Notes: generated by a model not told the origin, from the letters alone. 64,000 nt of DNA from Rallus limicola (GCA_022605955.1 JAKCOZ010000001.1:100348211-100412210), one strand, 5' to 3'; positions 23,114 through 35,368 are shown, numbered from the stretch's first letter. Numbers and translations are program-made.

Positions 23114-24001
23114 GAGTCATAGAATGGTTTGAGTTCGAAATGACTTTAAAGATCATCTAGTTACAACACAACTCCCCTACCGTGGGCAGGAACACCCTCG
23201 ACTAGGCCAGGTTGTACAAAGCCCCATCCAACCTGGACTTGAACATTTCCAGTGATGGGGCATCTGCAGCTTCTCTGGGCCACCTGTGCCAATGTCTCAC
23301 CACCCTCACAGTGAAGAATTTCTTCCTTACATCTAATCTAATCTTATTCTACCTCCCTCCAGTTTTAAACCATTACTCCTCATCAGACCACTACATGCCC
23401 TCTCCAGCTTTCTTGTGGACCCTTCTCAGGAACTCAAAGGCTACAATAAGGTCTTCCTGGAACCTTCTCTTCTCCAGGCTGAACAAGTCCAACTCTTGCA
23501 GACTATTTTCATTTGAGAGGTGTTCCAGCTCTCTGATCACGTTTGTGGCTCTCCTCTGGATTGGCTCAAACAATTCAATATATTTCCTGTACTGGGGACC
23601 CCAGAACTGGATGCAGTACTTCAGGTGGGGTCTTACCAGAGCAAAGGGCAGAATCATCTCCCTCGGCCTGCTGGTCATACTTCTTTGGATGTAACCCAGG
23701 ACATGGAGGGTTAATGGAGACCCCCCCAGGTCCTCCTCAGGGCTGCTCTCAATCCGTTCTCCACCCAGTCTGTAGTTATGCTTGGGATAGTGCTGATCAA
23801 TGCACAAGACCTTGCATTTGGTCTTGCTGAACTTCATGTTTGCACATGCTGACCTCTCAAGCTGGTCAAGATCATCTGGATGGCATCCTTTCCCTCCAGC
23901 ATGTTGACTGCACTACACAGCTTGGTGTCTTTGGCAAACTTGCTGAGGGTGCACTCGATCCCACTGTCCATGTTGTCAACAAAGATGTTAAATAGGATCC
24001 A
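23114..24001 (-). mobile_element. CR1 LINE with part of the reverse transcriptase, inactivated
   Basis: The longest CR1 copy in the window. On the minus strand it encodes part of the reverse transcriptase palm (LFNIFVDNMDSGIECTLSKF, then the catalytic box) followed by the thumb/connection block ([42 protein letters not shown]), then the untranslated 3' end ending at 23114 with CCATTCTATGACTC. The catalytic FADD box reads FAKD: the first aspartate codon is replaced by AAA (plus-strand TTT at 23930-23932). A frameshift near 23835 separates the palm part from the following part, and there are small deletions in the 3' untranslated end. About 890 bp of a full-length element of several kilobases remain. 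Confidence 0.93.
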
Positions 24002-26060
24002 GCCTGTATTATCCTTAATATGCAGTATCATCTTAGTCTCTATCCTTTTCAGTTCGCAAGTCCATTTTGTGCTGAAAGAAGTTGTTTTTCTCCACTGTGA
24101 TTGAAACTTCTCCATACACATTTTAATGTTTATGTGCTGTTTTGGTCCTCGCTGATTTTAAAACAATTGAATGTGCAAGGTATGTGAAGAGCTCGTGTAT
24201 TGTACATTCAGAATTTAGCCGAAAAGAAAAAGGGGAACTATGACTTTGATTCAGTGAGCTATATGAGGATGTGTAAAACAATGAAAACATGACTGGTAAC
24301 TTTGTTACCTTTAAATTGTAGTTGTGGTTCTTGCCTTATTCATCTTAGGATCTTTAAGCATATTTCCAAGTCTTCTTTGATGAGATTCCTTGTAGTGCTA
24401 TATGAATGTCACTTGGAGGAGGAGTAAATGTATTTCAAGAGCCTCTTGGATTTTTCTAGTGTAACTTTAAGTATATAAGATGCTTATAAAAATGCAATCA
24501 ACTATCAAGTGCATAGACTCTGGAAATGTCAACTGCTTTAGAAAAAGCTGGAATTTTGGCATTGGCATTAATCACTGTAACAATTCCGTTGACAGGATTT
24601 ATCCATATAACACTAGCTATGGAGTATGGGAAATCTAGTAATGCTGTGGAAAGGAACAGAGATAAAAACAAATTATGGGGTTTGTTCACTTTGGAAATAT
24701 ACTACTTGACTGGCCACTCATTGAGGTCATTAGAAATATTGACATTGTGTACTTAAAATAGGCTTGGATATTTAATGTGCAGAGTATTTGCTCTCACATT
24801 CTTTCTCCTCTTCTAGCGCTAGTTACGTCATTACCAAAATGTCTCCTAATTTTAAATATTCATCATTTTTCTGTAGCATAATACAAATATGATTAAAAAT
24901 ATGGTTTTCTTTTTCTGGAAGTGTGGATCACATCTATTTAGGCAAATAAATATTTAAAGATGAGCAGTAGCATTGTTTGTCTTCCTTTTGGACTTGTGGT
25001 ACGGTTTTGATTTGAGCAACATTATTACATGGAAGAACATATTGCTGCCTTTTTTTTTCCTGCTTCCTCTTTCATGGTGATATTAATAAATAGGCATCAT
25101 CTTTGGAAACCTCTCTAATGCTACCTGGCTTTCATTTCAAATGTTTTTTTCTCAAAATAAATTTAAGAATTTAAATATTCTTAGAAAAAAAATTCAATAG
25201 AGAAAAAACCTTTAATACAAAGCACAAGGTCTGATGGTAGCTTTTAATAAATGAAAAGTTTTGCTTCAATGTTTTGATTAAATAATATATAATCATGTTT
25301 CTTGATGATATTGTCATAACCAGAAAGCTTTAAAGTAGTTAATTTTCCACTATCATTTTGATTAATTTGATTTTCCTTATATTTCATTGACACTTTCCTC
25401 AGTGTAAGTATAAAAAAATAATGCCTACTCAAGTCATATAATGCAAGAATTACTGCTCAAAACAAATGAAAGCATAGGGAGAACATCTTTCTAATTAACA
25501 TGGTAAATCCCATTTCTTTAATGCACTACCAAGTGGAAGGATTGCATTGTGTCTGATCCATTTGACTGACAGCTCAAAGTCTAAACAGTAAAGATGATAA
25601 GACAAAAATGATCATTCAAGATTTTTGTTTAATAGGTAACTATAACATGATCATTTTTTTTACATATGCATTTTATATGCAGTATGCTCCCCAGTGATTT
25701 AAACTTAAAGATGAAATATGGCTAAGTTAATGACATTTTGATATAGTTCATTTCACTTAGAACAATATGTTTTTTACATACTGAGAATTTTATTTCAGTA
25801 AATGTTCATTGACATGATTTCTCATCAGCGCCAAGAGATAAGAAACAAAGAAGTCTTTGATAATACAAGTTTAAAAATGTCAGTGTGGAATAGTTCTGTT
25901 TGTATCTTGATGCAAATTTTCATATCTCCATTCTGAGTTTGTACAGACGTTATCGTGGTGACACAAAGTAGAATTGACCTTTGCATATGCAGTCACTTCC
26001 GGTTCAATAAAACTTGGTGACAGTCTTCCACTGAGATTTATGTCTAACACCAAAAAGGGG
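24002..26060. other. Unique AT-rich non-coding sequence
   Basis: No gene or repeat recognised. Frames do not exceed 76 codons. Confidence 0.65.
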
Positions 26061-26195
26061 TGCGGTGGTTTGACCCTGGCTAGAGGCCAAATGTCCACCA
26101 AAGCCACTCTATCACTCCCCTTTTCAGTTGGACGGGGGAGAAAATATATATCGCGAGGCTTAGGAGTTAAGGACAGAGAGAGATCATGCTAAATA
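26061..26195 (-). mobile_element. Fragment of the ERVL-type LTR (3' end)
   Basis: The plus strand reads GGTGGTTTGACCCTGGCTAG, GTCCACCAAAGCCACTCTAT, CACTCCCCTTTTCAG, GGAGAAAATATATATCGCG and GGCTTAGGAGTTAAGGACAG. These match the left edge of the solo LTR at 29376 in the same order. Similarity ends near 26195, so only the terminal 130 bp of the LTR remain. Confidence 0.85.
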
Positions 26196-28545
26196 GTAAA
26201 CTTGTACAGATTAATAAAGTCTTAGAGATTCTTCTGGTGAAAGGGAGAGTGTCTATGGATTTCTCAGTCATACAAGGTGTACAAACGGTTTCTAAGCTAA
26301 ACACAGAAAAAGCTGCAGTCACTATAACTATTATTAAATAGTCCTTAATATGGACAGTGAGAGTAAGGAATGTGGTCTGTATGCCTTATCTGTGTTCATA
26401 AAACACACTTTTCATATATCTATAGAGGCATTATAAATTTTTCAGATACTTTAACTTAGATGACTTGGGAACACAGCAGTTTCATATGGACTGACATGTT
26501 CAAAAACCTCAGACAAAACCAGGTTGCATTTAACAACATCAGCTCTCTTCAGCACGAAATTTGCTGCTAGAGCCCCGTTAATATCTCAAATCAGTTCTAT
26601 CTTACTACAACAATGCTTTGTTTCTCTTTACAATGATCTTTACGATCTGAAATTTGTTGAAGCAAGCCAAATCTCTCATTAAAATCTGGTTTTAGGTACT
26701 CAATGCAGATGGATTTAAAAAAATAAAAATACTCATCTCCTTACCCCTCACCACTGTTACCTGAGCAATGGTTTTGAAACCTGTGCAGAAGTTATTAGCA
26801 GAGAAAAAAGTTGGAAAAACTTTCTTTCCATATACTCCAAGATGTTACTACTGCTATTCAGACCAAATCTGTGCCACATGACGACAGAATGAAATAAATA
26901 ACCACTTACGGATTCAAGTTGGATTAATGACAGCCTGTAGATCCCAGAGTGTGACAAATTATAGTTTGCTGCTGGCAGCAGGAACTATTCAAATATTTCT
27001 GCATTTTTACAATTTCTTAAGGCTTCTATAGAATTCATGTATAACAGGAGAACTGCCTACAGGGAAGATTATTAAGAAACTTAGAAGAAGATTTTCATTC
27101 TGTGATTTCAGCAATGTCTGTAATTATCAACATAGCCTATCATTTACTAAGTGGTTAGTTGTACATACAAGACCTTTATCTTGTACTGTAATTGCAGTAT
27201 ATAGAAACAATAAACTTTTAATGGGTGACTACACAGAAGTGGGTGGTTAAATGTCATTAAACCTCTTTGAGAATATATCTAGCTATGAATAAATATTTTC
27301 TGTTTTCCTTTTAAAAAAATTTACTGAATGACCCTTAGAAACAGATGCAAAGTAAGAAATGTTTGTGTAACAGCAGTATTACTTTAAGGCATGCCTTGCT
27401 AAGCACATTAGAAACCCTGCCAATAAGGAGATTCTAAACTTGACCATAGATGAATGCTATATTTATCACTACAGTTTATGTCATGCCTTTTTTAAATCCC
27501 TGTTGGTGCTCATTGCATTTTGTTATTATCTGTTGCCCTCACATTCTCTTTTTCAATTTTTTGGTGCTTTTTGATGAGTTTTTTGGGATGTGTGTTTGTT
27601 TTTTTGTTTCATTTTATTTTGGAAAAGTGTTTATTTTCCTTACACTAATTGCTTATTTTCAGGAAAGCACTACAAATTTAGTTTTAATATTAATATGGAC
27701 AATCCTAGGACTTTAAGTAAATGCCTATCAACTGAATATTTTGACTTAAGAACACCAAGTTTCAACCTTGCTAGAAAAGGTCTGGAAATTTAAAAGGAAG
27801 ATTTGATTTGATTGGGAAAGAGAATTACCAGAAAATTATGCAATCAGACTCCATCCAAAAAGAGGGAAGTTAATTGCAGCCAGTCCTGACCTTCAAATAG
27901 AGATGCAATATTAATTTAGAGCTTTGATTCAAATTGCTGGTATGGATCTGCCAATACATTTTCATGTCAGGCTCTGCAAACAGACAAGACAAACCTGCTG
28001 CTACCTTAAAATATGATTATTAGTAGCACATATTGTTGATGAGATAACTTCTCTAAATCCATGTACTTGATATAACTATCTTTTGCTTAGATCTATTATG
28101 TTTAACTGTTAAATGTTTATCTGTTGTGTTACAGGTACATTAGCATTTTATTTTAGTATAACCACTTTGGACTATACAGATAGAGGATTGTAATAGGGGA
28201 CGTCATGGTCTGTCCCCATTTCTTCTCCTGAATATCTTCTATATATGGTATAGAAAAGGGGAAGGCAGCAGTTCCTTTGCCGCTACCAACTTTACATCTG
28301 GATCTGTTTATCTGCTGAAAGAGCAGAGTGGATCTATGCTGGACTGCTGCACACAGGATACATATATTTTAAGTATTTCATATTGTCTTGGCAGTGCTAA
28401 GTGACCAGAGCTAAACAATGAATCCAGTCAGTATTTTTTTCAAGGACCGAATAAATTAGTAGGTTTATCTTTCTTAAATTAACATTTATTTGTTTGATCT
28501 AGTGTAATATTCCAAGTTCACTGCAGACTGTGTCTGATACCCTTC

Positions 28546-28583
28546 CCCACAGTGATTAATGAAATGTTCCCACAGTGATTAAT
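28546..28583. repeat. Short direct duplication, 23-bp period
   Basis: CCCACAGTGATTAAT occurs at 28546-28560 and again at 28569-28583, identical in both copies. Confidence 0.85.
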
Positions 28584-28754
28584 ATTATGTGGAAAAATGG
28601 ATTATTGGTGCAAGTAAAATGCCTGAATCCAGCTTTCCACTTCCTAAGTGGTCTGCAAGAGGATATAAAACTCAGTAAGACAGCAGATGTGATTTACTAA
28701 GTATATAGATTTAAAAAAAAAAACCAAAAACAAAAACCCAAAGGTTTACCCTGG

Positions 28755-28805
28755 TGTTTTTCTGTTTGTTTGGTCGGTTGGTTGTTTGGTTTGGTTGGGT
28801 TTTTC
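28755..28805. repeat. GT-rich low-complexity tract
   Basis: Irregular GTTTG/GGTTG repeats, with no longer unit. Confidence 0.75.
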
Positions 28806-29370
28806 ATTATTTTTTGCCTGGAGAAAGTGTATCTATTTAAATGTGACTATTTCCAGTACTTCATTTCATTACAGCTTAGCCAGCTTTTCATCAGCAGTGT
28901 GAACTCCACTATTTACTGGCAAACTACAAAGCAAAGTCTCGCTGTCCTATCTGAGAAGGTATTAGTATCTACCTACAATCATACAAATACATGTGTTTCT
29001 ATCTATGTATATGTGGATACATACATAAAAATGTTGAAAATAGCTATGTCTGTATAAATGCAAAAATAACAGTTGGCTATAAAATGAACAGCTGTTGTTG
29101 CCTTCCTTGCATGTCGGAATGCAATGTTGAGACATAATTACACAAGGAACACATCAAGAATTTTGTAAACATTTAGTGTACATAAATTTCACTTTTGTTC
29201 AAGCATTACTTGCTTTGTGTTTGGCAGGCATAATTTGTGAAAGAAATTACACTAGGATTTTATTATTCTTATTTTATTTTTTTTCATTCATATGTTTTCT
29301 AAAAGAACCACCTGGAAGACCTCCAAAGCGGCAGTAACAAAAGTAGCTGTCACTCATGCTCTTGAGCAAG

Positions 29371-29375
29371 CTGGT
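29371..29375. repeat. Target-site duplication, left copy (CTGGT)
   Basis: CTGGT here and at 30500-30504 flank the LTR exactly. Five bases is the usual duplication length for this type of element. Confidence 0.8.
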
Positions 29376-30499
29376 TGTCATGGTTTGACCCTAGCTGAAG
29401 GCCAGACACCCACCAAAGTCAACCTATTACTCCCCTTTTCAGCTGGACAGGCAAGAAACTATATATTGAAAGGCTCAGGAGTCGAGATAAGGACAGGGAG
29501 AGATCATTGGCCAATCAGCGTCATGGGCACAACAGACTCAACACAGAAGAAAGGAAAGAAAAGTCCCTAATTTATGACACTGCTCTGCACACCCAGTGAC
29601 ACCAGAGTCGGGTAATGAGAAGTGCAGCCAGATCTTAAATCACCTCCCCACACCCCTCCCTTCTGAGGAGACTTCACTTTAGTCAAGATTTTGCTCCCTT
29701 ATTCCCCCCTATTGCGCCACAGGGAGTGGCAGGGATTGGGGGAATGGGGGTTTTGGTCAGTTTCTCACAAGATGTTCTCCTTGGCAGGGAGGAGGGCATT
29801 CCTCACACCCTTCCCCTGCTGCGCCACGGCTCCCACCCATGGCAGACAGTCTTCCATGAACTTCTCCAGCGTTGAGTCCGTGCTTATGGGGCTTCAGCTC
29901 TCCACCAGCTGACCCAGCGTGGGTCACTTCTATGGGGTGCAGTCACATATCACAGAATGGCTCTCAGGCCCAGACTGCTCCAGCCTGGTTCTCCACAGGG
30001 TCACAAGCTCCCCTGCAGCAAACCTGCTCTATCTCTCTCTATGGACTTCAAGTGCTGGCCGAGGCTTGCTCCAACTTGGGTCACAGCATCTTCTGTATGT
30101 CTCTACCTGCTCCAGCGTGGGGCCTCTCCACAGGCTGCAGGTGGGGTCTTGGCCTTTTCCATGAGCTGTGGGGGGACACCTCTTCCACCATGGGTTTCTC
30201 CACGGGCTGCTGGGGCATCTTTCTCTCCAGCACCTGGGGAACCTCCTCCCCCCTTCTTCACTGGCCTTGGTGTCTGCACAGTTTCTCACTCCCTTCTCTG
30301 GTGGCAAAAAGTGACTGCTTGAGTTTTTTATCTCCTAAATGTGATTCCCAGAGGTGCTGTGACCATCACAGATGGGCTCGGCCTTGGTCAGCAGCGGGTC
30401 TAACCTTGAGCCGCCTGGTGTTTGCTCTGTTTGGCCTGCAGAAGCCACCCCTTCAGCCCCTCCTTCTCCACCAGAACCCAGCCACGCAAAACTACAACA
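29376..30499 (-). mobile_element. Complete solo ERVL-type LTR, 1124 bp, with perfect target-site duplication
   Basis: On the minus strand the element starts TGTTGTAGTTTTGCGTGGCT at 30499 and ends GGGTCAAACCATGACA at 29376, giving TG..CA ends. It is bounded by identical CTGGT pentamers (29371-29375 and 30500-30504). On the plus strand the middle holds a degenerate series built on CCAGCGTGGG(T/G) and CACRGGCTGCAG-like units (about 29865-30200). The 222-codon plus-strand frame at 29872-30540, the longest in the window, runs antisense through this GC-rich series, has no family resemblance and overshoots the LTR edge, so it is treated as an artefact. With no gag-pol interior and only one LTR between the duplications, recombination between two LTRs is the likely origin. 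Confidence 0.93.
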
Positions 30500-30504
30500 C
30501 TGGT
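30500..30504. repeat. Target-site duplication, right copy (CTGGT)
   Basis: Identical to 29371-29375 on the other side of the LTR. Confidence 0.8.
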
Positions 30505-33500
30505 CTACTCGTATCCCTCTTGGGTAGTTCCAGTGGTTAACTTTCTCCAGGCAAATTGATTTAGGCAATTTTAATATCATTCACATGCATAATCATAAGA
30601 ATCAAAAGATGTATTCTGTACCCAATAGTTAGATCTGTGCTTAAGATATGGAAAGGATAATTTAAGCCACATTATTTTTGAATACACTAATATATGCCCA
30701 TGTAGTTCTAGTTTTGCTTGCCTTCTAAAAACAATACAGTTCTGTACACAACCTGCTAAACTCTTTTTACCTGGCAGATGGGTGGACTGCAAGTGTAGCA
30801 TCACATGGGTACAGCTGTGACCTCCTGTAGCATATCACAGATACCTGGGGTACCTTTCTAAAACACTGAATATTGTAGATGTTGATGTGACTACTCTAAA
30901 AAAACTTTTTAAGTTGATCACAGTCTGGTGAAAAAGATGTTAATTTCTTAATTAATGGAAGGTATCAGTAACACACTTTATAAAAGATACGCAGAATTTT
31001 TCAGTTTTGACCATGAGTAGTAATTATCAAACAAGGAAAATCTCTCCCAAACCCAGGGCTTGCATAGAAATTCCAGTCTATTTAACTAATGTAATATTTT
31101 AGTTTTATCATATTGAGAGTTTAGTATTATTTGATTTTATAAAACATATTTTTAATTAAGAATATTTTGCAAAACATTAGAAAAAAAATTCCCAAATTCC
31201 AACGGTATTTAGTGTACTATTTTTAAAGACAGTAAGCTAGGAAAAAGTTATTAACCACATTAAATTATACAGAGTGTTTCAGTTATTTAAAGAACTTTTT
31301 TTTTTCTTATAAATGAGATTTATGAGAGAAGGCTATACTCGTAGCATAATTCATGCTGCTGCATAGAGTGGAAGCATCTGTTTTGTGCTGAAAACTGTCA
31401 CTCCAAGTCTTGAGGGGTTAAGCATGGATGAATTCAGACTTTCTTGATATTTATTTTAGTGTTTGTGATTGATCAGTTCTGTTACTATTAACTGTAGATT
31501 GACTGTAGCTGGAGCAAAGATTTTTGGGTAACAGAGAACAATTTGTTTCAGTTTATTGTTATGCTGAACCTGTGTTATTTGAACAGCAATATGCTTATCT
31601 TTGTGAATAGCTGAAAAATGGGTAAAGGAAACGCAAACTCAGTTTTTTTGTTGTTAGAAAAATAAAGTTTGTCACAATATAGGACTCGGCTTTGGAGCGG
31701 TATTCATTTTGTGAGAAAGTTTCCAGATGATGCAGACACTCTTAATATTTATTAGCTTTTCAATTAATGAATAAAAGTAGATTTTAGAGAAGAATTAATT
31801 TCTTTTTTATGCTTTGACATTGTGCAGGGAAATAATTTTCCTTTCACTTTCACTGGCTCAACTTTCCTGTAGCTATTCAGATGTCCATTGTGAATATGGC
31901 TCTTTCTTTCCTTTTAATAAATAAGTTGCATCCCAGAAATGAAACTCCTCCAAGATTCCCGTTGTATTACTTGCTTTGGGCTGCAGGGGCAGGAGAGGGA
32001 GAACAGGCGAAGGCACAAACTCAGGGCCATCCCAAAGGGCAGGTGGTGCTCCCTGTGGTGTGTGCTGCCTCATTCCCTGCTCTGTGAGGAGGGCAGGGCT
32101 CCCTCTGTCCTGGATCCTGCCTCCACGGTGCTCACCACTTGGCACCTGGGAAGCAACACAAGTAAAGAACTGACATGTAGCAGTCTTTTTCCGGAATATT
32201 TTCTCCATTTCAGGCAATCTGCAGATCGGGAAAATTCTTCACTGAAGAAGAAAATGAGTATTGGTACAGGCTTGTAGGGTATTTCTCAGTGGGATGCATG
32301 GTCTCAGACTTATTTAAGCTGTTTTGCATAAAAATTTGGTATTGACAAGTATCACTTCTGTGACATGTCTCCAACTCCACATCTCTCCATCTTGACGAGT
32401 TTTTGTTTTTGACCGAGTATTTAAATACTTGAGAGCTGCAATAAAAAGGGACTGAGACTGCCCTGTGTTCTGAAATCAGAGTATACCCTCTTGGAAGAGG
32501 ATATTCTGTGTAAAAAGTAGATTCCAGTCTTCACAAACAGATGACAGAGCTAAACCACGGCTCTCCAAAATGTTTTGCAAATTGATGCAATTTACAGAAA
32601 AATGGATGTAGAGATGGAGTCACTGCTAGATTGTCCTGGTTTTCCAATTTTGATAAACCAGCCTTTCGTCGTCTTCTCTGTAACTACAAATCTTTGAAAA
32701 TGAAAATTTGTATCTTGGGGGAAAAAGAATATTATATTTATGAACGATTGAAAATGGTCTTTTCAGCTATTTTTATTTTTAATTGAAAACTGAACCAAGT
32801 ATACTCAGTTCATTATTATGTTTTAATTTTTTAAATCCTTCAATAGCTAGGTGCTCATTTTTAAGGTAACATAAAAACAATTATTCTTTCTAAGGTTTTA
32901 AAAATTCCTGAAATACATAAAATAGGACAGTGTATTTTGAAAATTTTGTTCTTTTCCAGCTTCAATGCTTTGTGGTTTTGCTTGCTGGTGAGTATATGCT
33001 GGCCAGTTTCTTCCCACACTTTAGTAAGGCTATAAATTGTGTGGAAGGGAAATGCAGGGCAATCAACATAGAGAATATTGAAAAGGTTGAGGTAATAAAG
33101 CACCTGTCACAAATTGTATGAGATATTAAAACTCTGATATTTAATTTCAATGGCGATGGTTTGACTGGCAAGAAGAAAATGGTGCAATACAGACTTTGTC
33201 TCCTGAAAAATGCTACAATAAGAATCGATGTGGTAAAAACATGAATGATTCTTACTGCAATTTCAAATTGGTACTTTCATGGCTTTCACAGGGGTTTTGG
33301 TGCTATATAAAGGAAATGCAGGCAAACAGAATGCAAAATTCGGCTCACTAAAATATGTGTGGTATAAGATAAGACCGTTACAGTTTTCTCAATATATAAG
33401 GCTATATTTTAGTCTTCCTTACTTCCCAGAAGGAAATAAGGTGAAAGAAGTAATTCATATCTCTAGGTGAATAAAGTTTTATTGCCTTTGTTGTTCCAAA

Positions 33501-33681
33501 GTGTGTGAACTCTGAATAAATTCCTTTCCTGGGATCAAGCTACTTGTAATCTGACTTTTTTTCACGATTCTCTGGACTCTAATAATGCTTGTTACTCAGT
33601 GCCATGTCCAGTGCTCCGTCCTTCCCCTACATAGCTGCCAGTTTTCACAACCTTTGTAGAAACATTACAAAATTGCATCAT

Positions 33682-33699
33682 TCATCCATCCATCCATCC
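33682..33699. repeat. (CATC)n microsatellite
   Basis: Four to five perfect CATC units. Confidence 0.9.
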
Positions 33700-34058
33700 G
33701 TACAGGCTGAAATTAGCTAGCAAGTTGAAAAGTAATTGGTGCAGAAGCAATTGCGTATGTACTACTGGAGGAGGAGAGTCAGTGAAAAAACAGAATGTTG
33801 GAAACTCTAGGGAGAAGAGAAAGATGAAAAGAACATAATTAGGGGAAAGAATAAGGAGTCTTTGACATGTCAGAAAGTAAGAATGGAAAGTCCTTGCATT
33901 CAACAATATTTTGTGTGCATGTACTTTTCTGAATTTGCAATAGATTTCAAAATGTTCTGAGGTGGACACTTAAACTTTTCACACAGAGGTTGATTTCCAC
34001 CAATTCTAATTCTTCTAAAAAGCAATTTTTATTCTCTCACATACTTTCACAAAATGGA

Positions 34059-34083
34059 ATATATATATATTCACACACACACA
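34059..34083. repeat. (AT)n(CA)n compound microsatellite
   Basis: A short AT run passes directly into a CA run. Confidence 0.9.
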
Positions 34084-34590
34084 AAATGCATATACAAAGT
34101 ATTTTGTTTGTTTTTTGGTTTTCATAGGAAGATACCCTTTAGAAATGAATAAAAAATAAATCTGTTTGGTCCTTGGGACAAAGGAGGAAAAGACCTCAAT
34201 AGCATGATTACAGACCTCCTAGTGATACGTTGCGACACTGGTGATGCACTGTGGCATCCCCAAACTGTCACTCTGGCATCCAGAAGAGTGGACATAACAG
34301 GAGAGGGATGGGATAAGTTTTCCTCACATTTCTTGTACAACAACTTTAAGGGTATTCTTAATTATTTTTTCTTGTATTAATTTGATCTAATACATTTTTA
34401 TGATAGTTATCAATCCAGTTAAATTATGTTTATTGTTAGGATTTTAAATAGCCTGCCAAGAAATTCTCAGTTCCATGTCTATTATGATAGACATTTCCAT
34501 CAAAAAGAAACCAAAAGGAATTGTATTTCAAGCTAAGGACTTGAAACCACAACCCATGCACCAGGAAAGGATGTCTTCACCATTGTGGTA

Positions 34591-34640
34591 TTTTAGGGTT
34601 TTGGGTTTTTTTGTTTGTTTTGGGTTTTGTTTGTTTGGGT
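34591..34640. repeat. G/T-rich low-complexity tract
   Basis: Repeated GGGTTTT/GTTTGTTT units without a fixed period. Confidence 0.75.
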
Positions 34641-35165
34641 CTTTTTCCACATGACATTGTTATCAGTGTTTCTTTTGTACACTTATGTATTTTAGTTTGG
34701 GAATTTCAAAAGGACTCTGTCATCACAGGTGAGTAGAAGCCTAACTTGTGCATATTTTCTTAGTTTACAAAGGATATATTAGTGAATGGTCTAACAGATG
34801 GGACTTGCTCCTCATATCCAAGTATCTGTCTGTAAATTACTTTGGTGTCATTTCAATCCAGTTTTCCAATTTCTAGCAGATACTAGGGATAATGGAATCC
34901 ATGTATTTAAGGATGGGGTCCACCACTTCATAAGAAGAAGCAAGGGTGATGTTAACTGTCTCATTCTAGAAATGTTTGGGGTTTTTTTTGCTCAAGAAGC
35001 CCCAGTGGGGGTGAGCACTCTTCCATCTGCTTCTTGACTCTAATGGCATGAGCAAAAGCAAAAGTTTGTGTTTGAACTCTGTGTCATCTTGTTCTGCTGG
35101 GCTTTAGCACTATAATTTCTATTGGGCTTACTTTCCGCTCCAGATCTGTAAGCTTTTTCATTTGT

Positions 35166-35170
35166 GTACC
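35166..35170. repeat. Target-site duplication, left copy (GTACC)
   Basis: Identical to 36353-36357; the two copies bracket the LTR exactly. Confidence 0.8.
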
Positions 35171-35354
35171 TGTAGCAGTTTCGCATAGTTGGCTACTGAG
35201 AGAGGGCCAGGGGCTGCAGAAAATGGCTGCTGGAATCTTTTGCAAGCCTGCTTATAGAGCCTCTGAGAATCACATATAGGAGACAAAGACTCCACCAGAA
35301 CACAGAGTGCCAGGAAGATCACAATTTTGGCCCATTAAGGGCATTGGGATGTCT

Positions 35355-35368
35355 ATTTGCATATAAAT
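35355..35368 (+). promoter_or_regulatory. Octamer motif overlapping a TATA box in the LTR
   Basis: ATTTGCAT at 35355-35362, the classic POU-factor octamer, shares its last base with TATAAAT at 35362-35368. If used, transcription would start near 35395, about 225 bp into the LTR. Activity is inferred only. Confidence 0.5.

Larger units (their letters stand above)
26196..29370. other. Unique AT-rich non-coding sequence
   Basis: No gene recognised. Contains a 23-bp-period doublet at 28546-28583 and a GT-rich tract at 28755-28805. The longest frames (88 and 95 codons) come from T-rich or GT-rich DNA. Confidence 0.6.
30505..35165. other. Unique non-coding sequence between two solo LTRs
   Basis: No gene or dispersed repeat recognised. 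A more GC-rich patch at about 31970-32160 carries overlapping frames on both strands (up to 114 codons) but no recognisable product. Microsatellites lie at 33682-33699 and 34059-34083, and a GT-rich tract at 34591-34640. Confidence 0.55.

Noticed and set aside
23212..23694. 160-codon plus-strand frame
   Set aside because: It is the antisense shadow of the CR1 copy, whose true coding strand is minus.
29872..30540. 222-codon open frame, the longest in the window
   Set aside because: It runs antisense through a GC-rich solo LTR, continues past the LTR edge, is rich in S/P/L/C and G from repeated units, and resembles no protein family.
31873..32277. Overlapping frames of 112-114 codons on both strands in a GC-rich patch
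   Set aside because: Frames open on opposite strands over the same DNA point to composition and not to selection; no known product.
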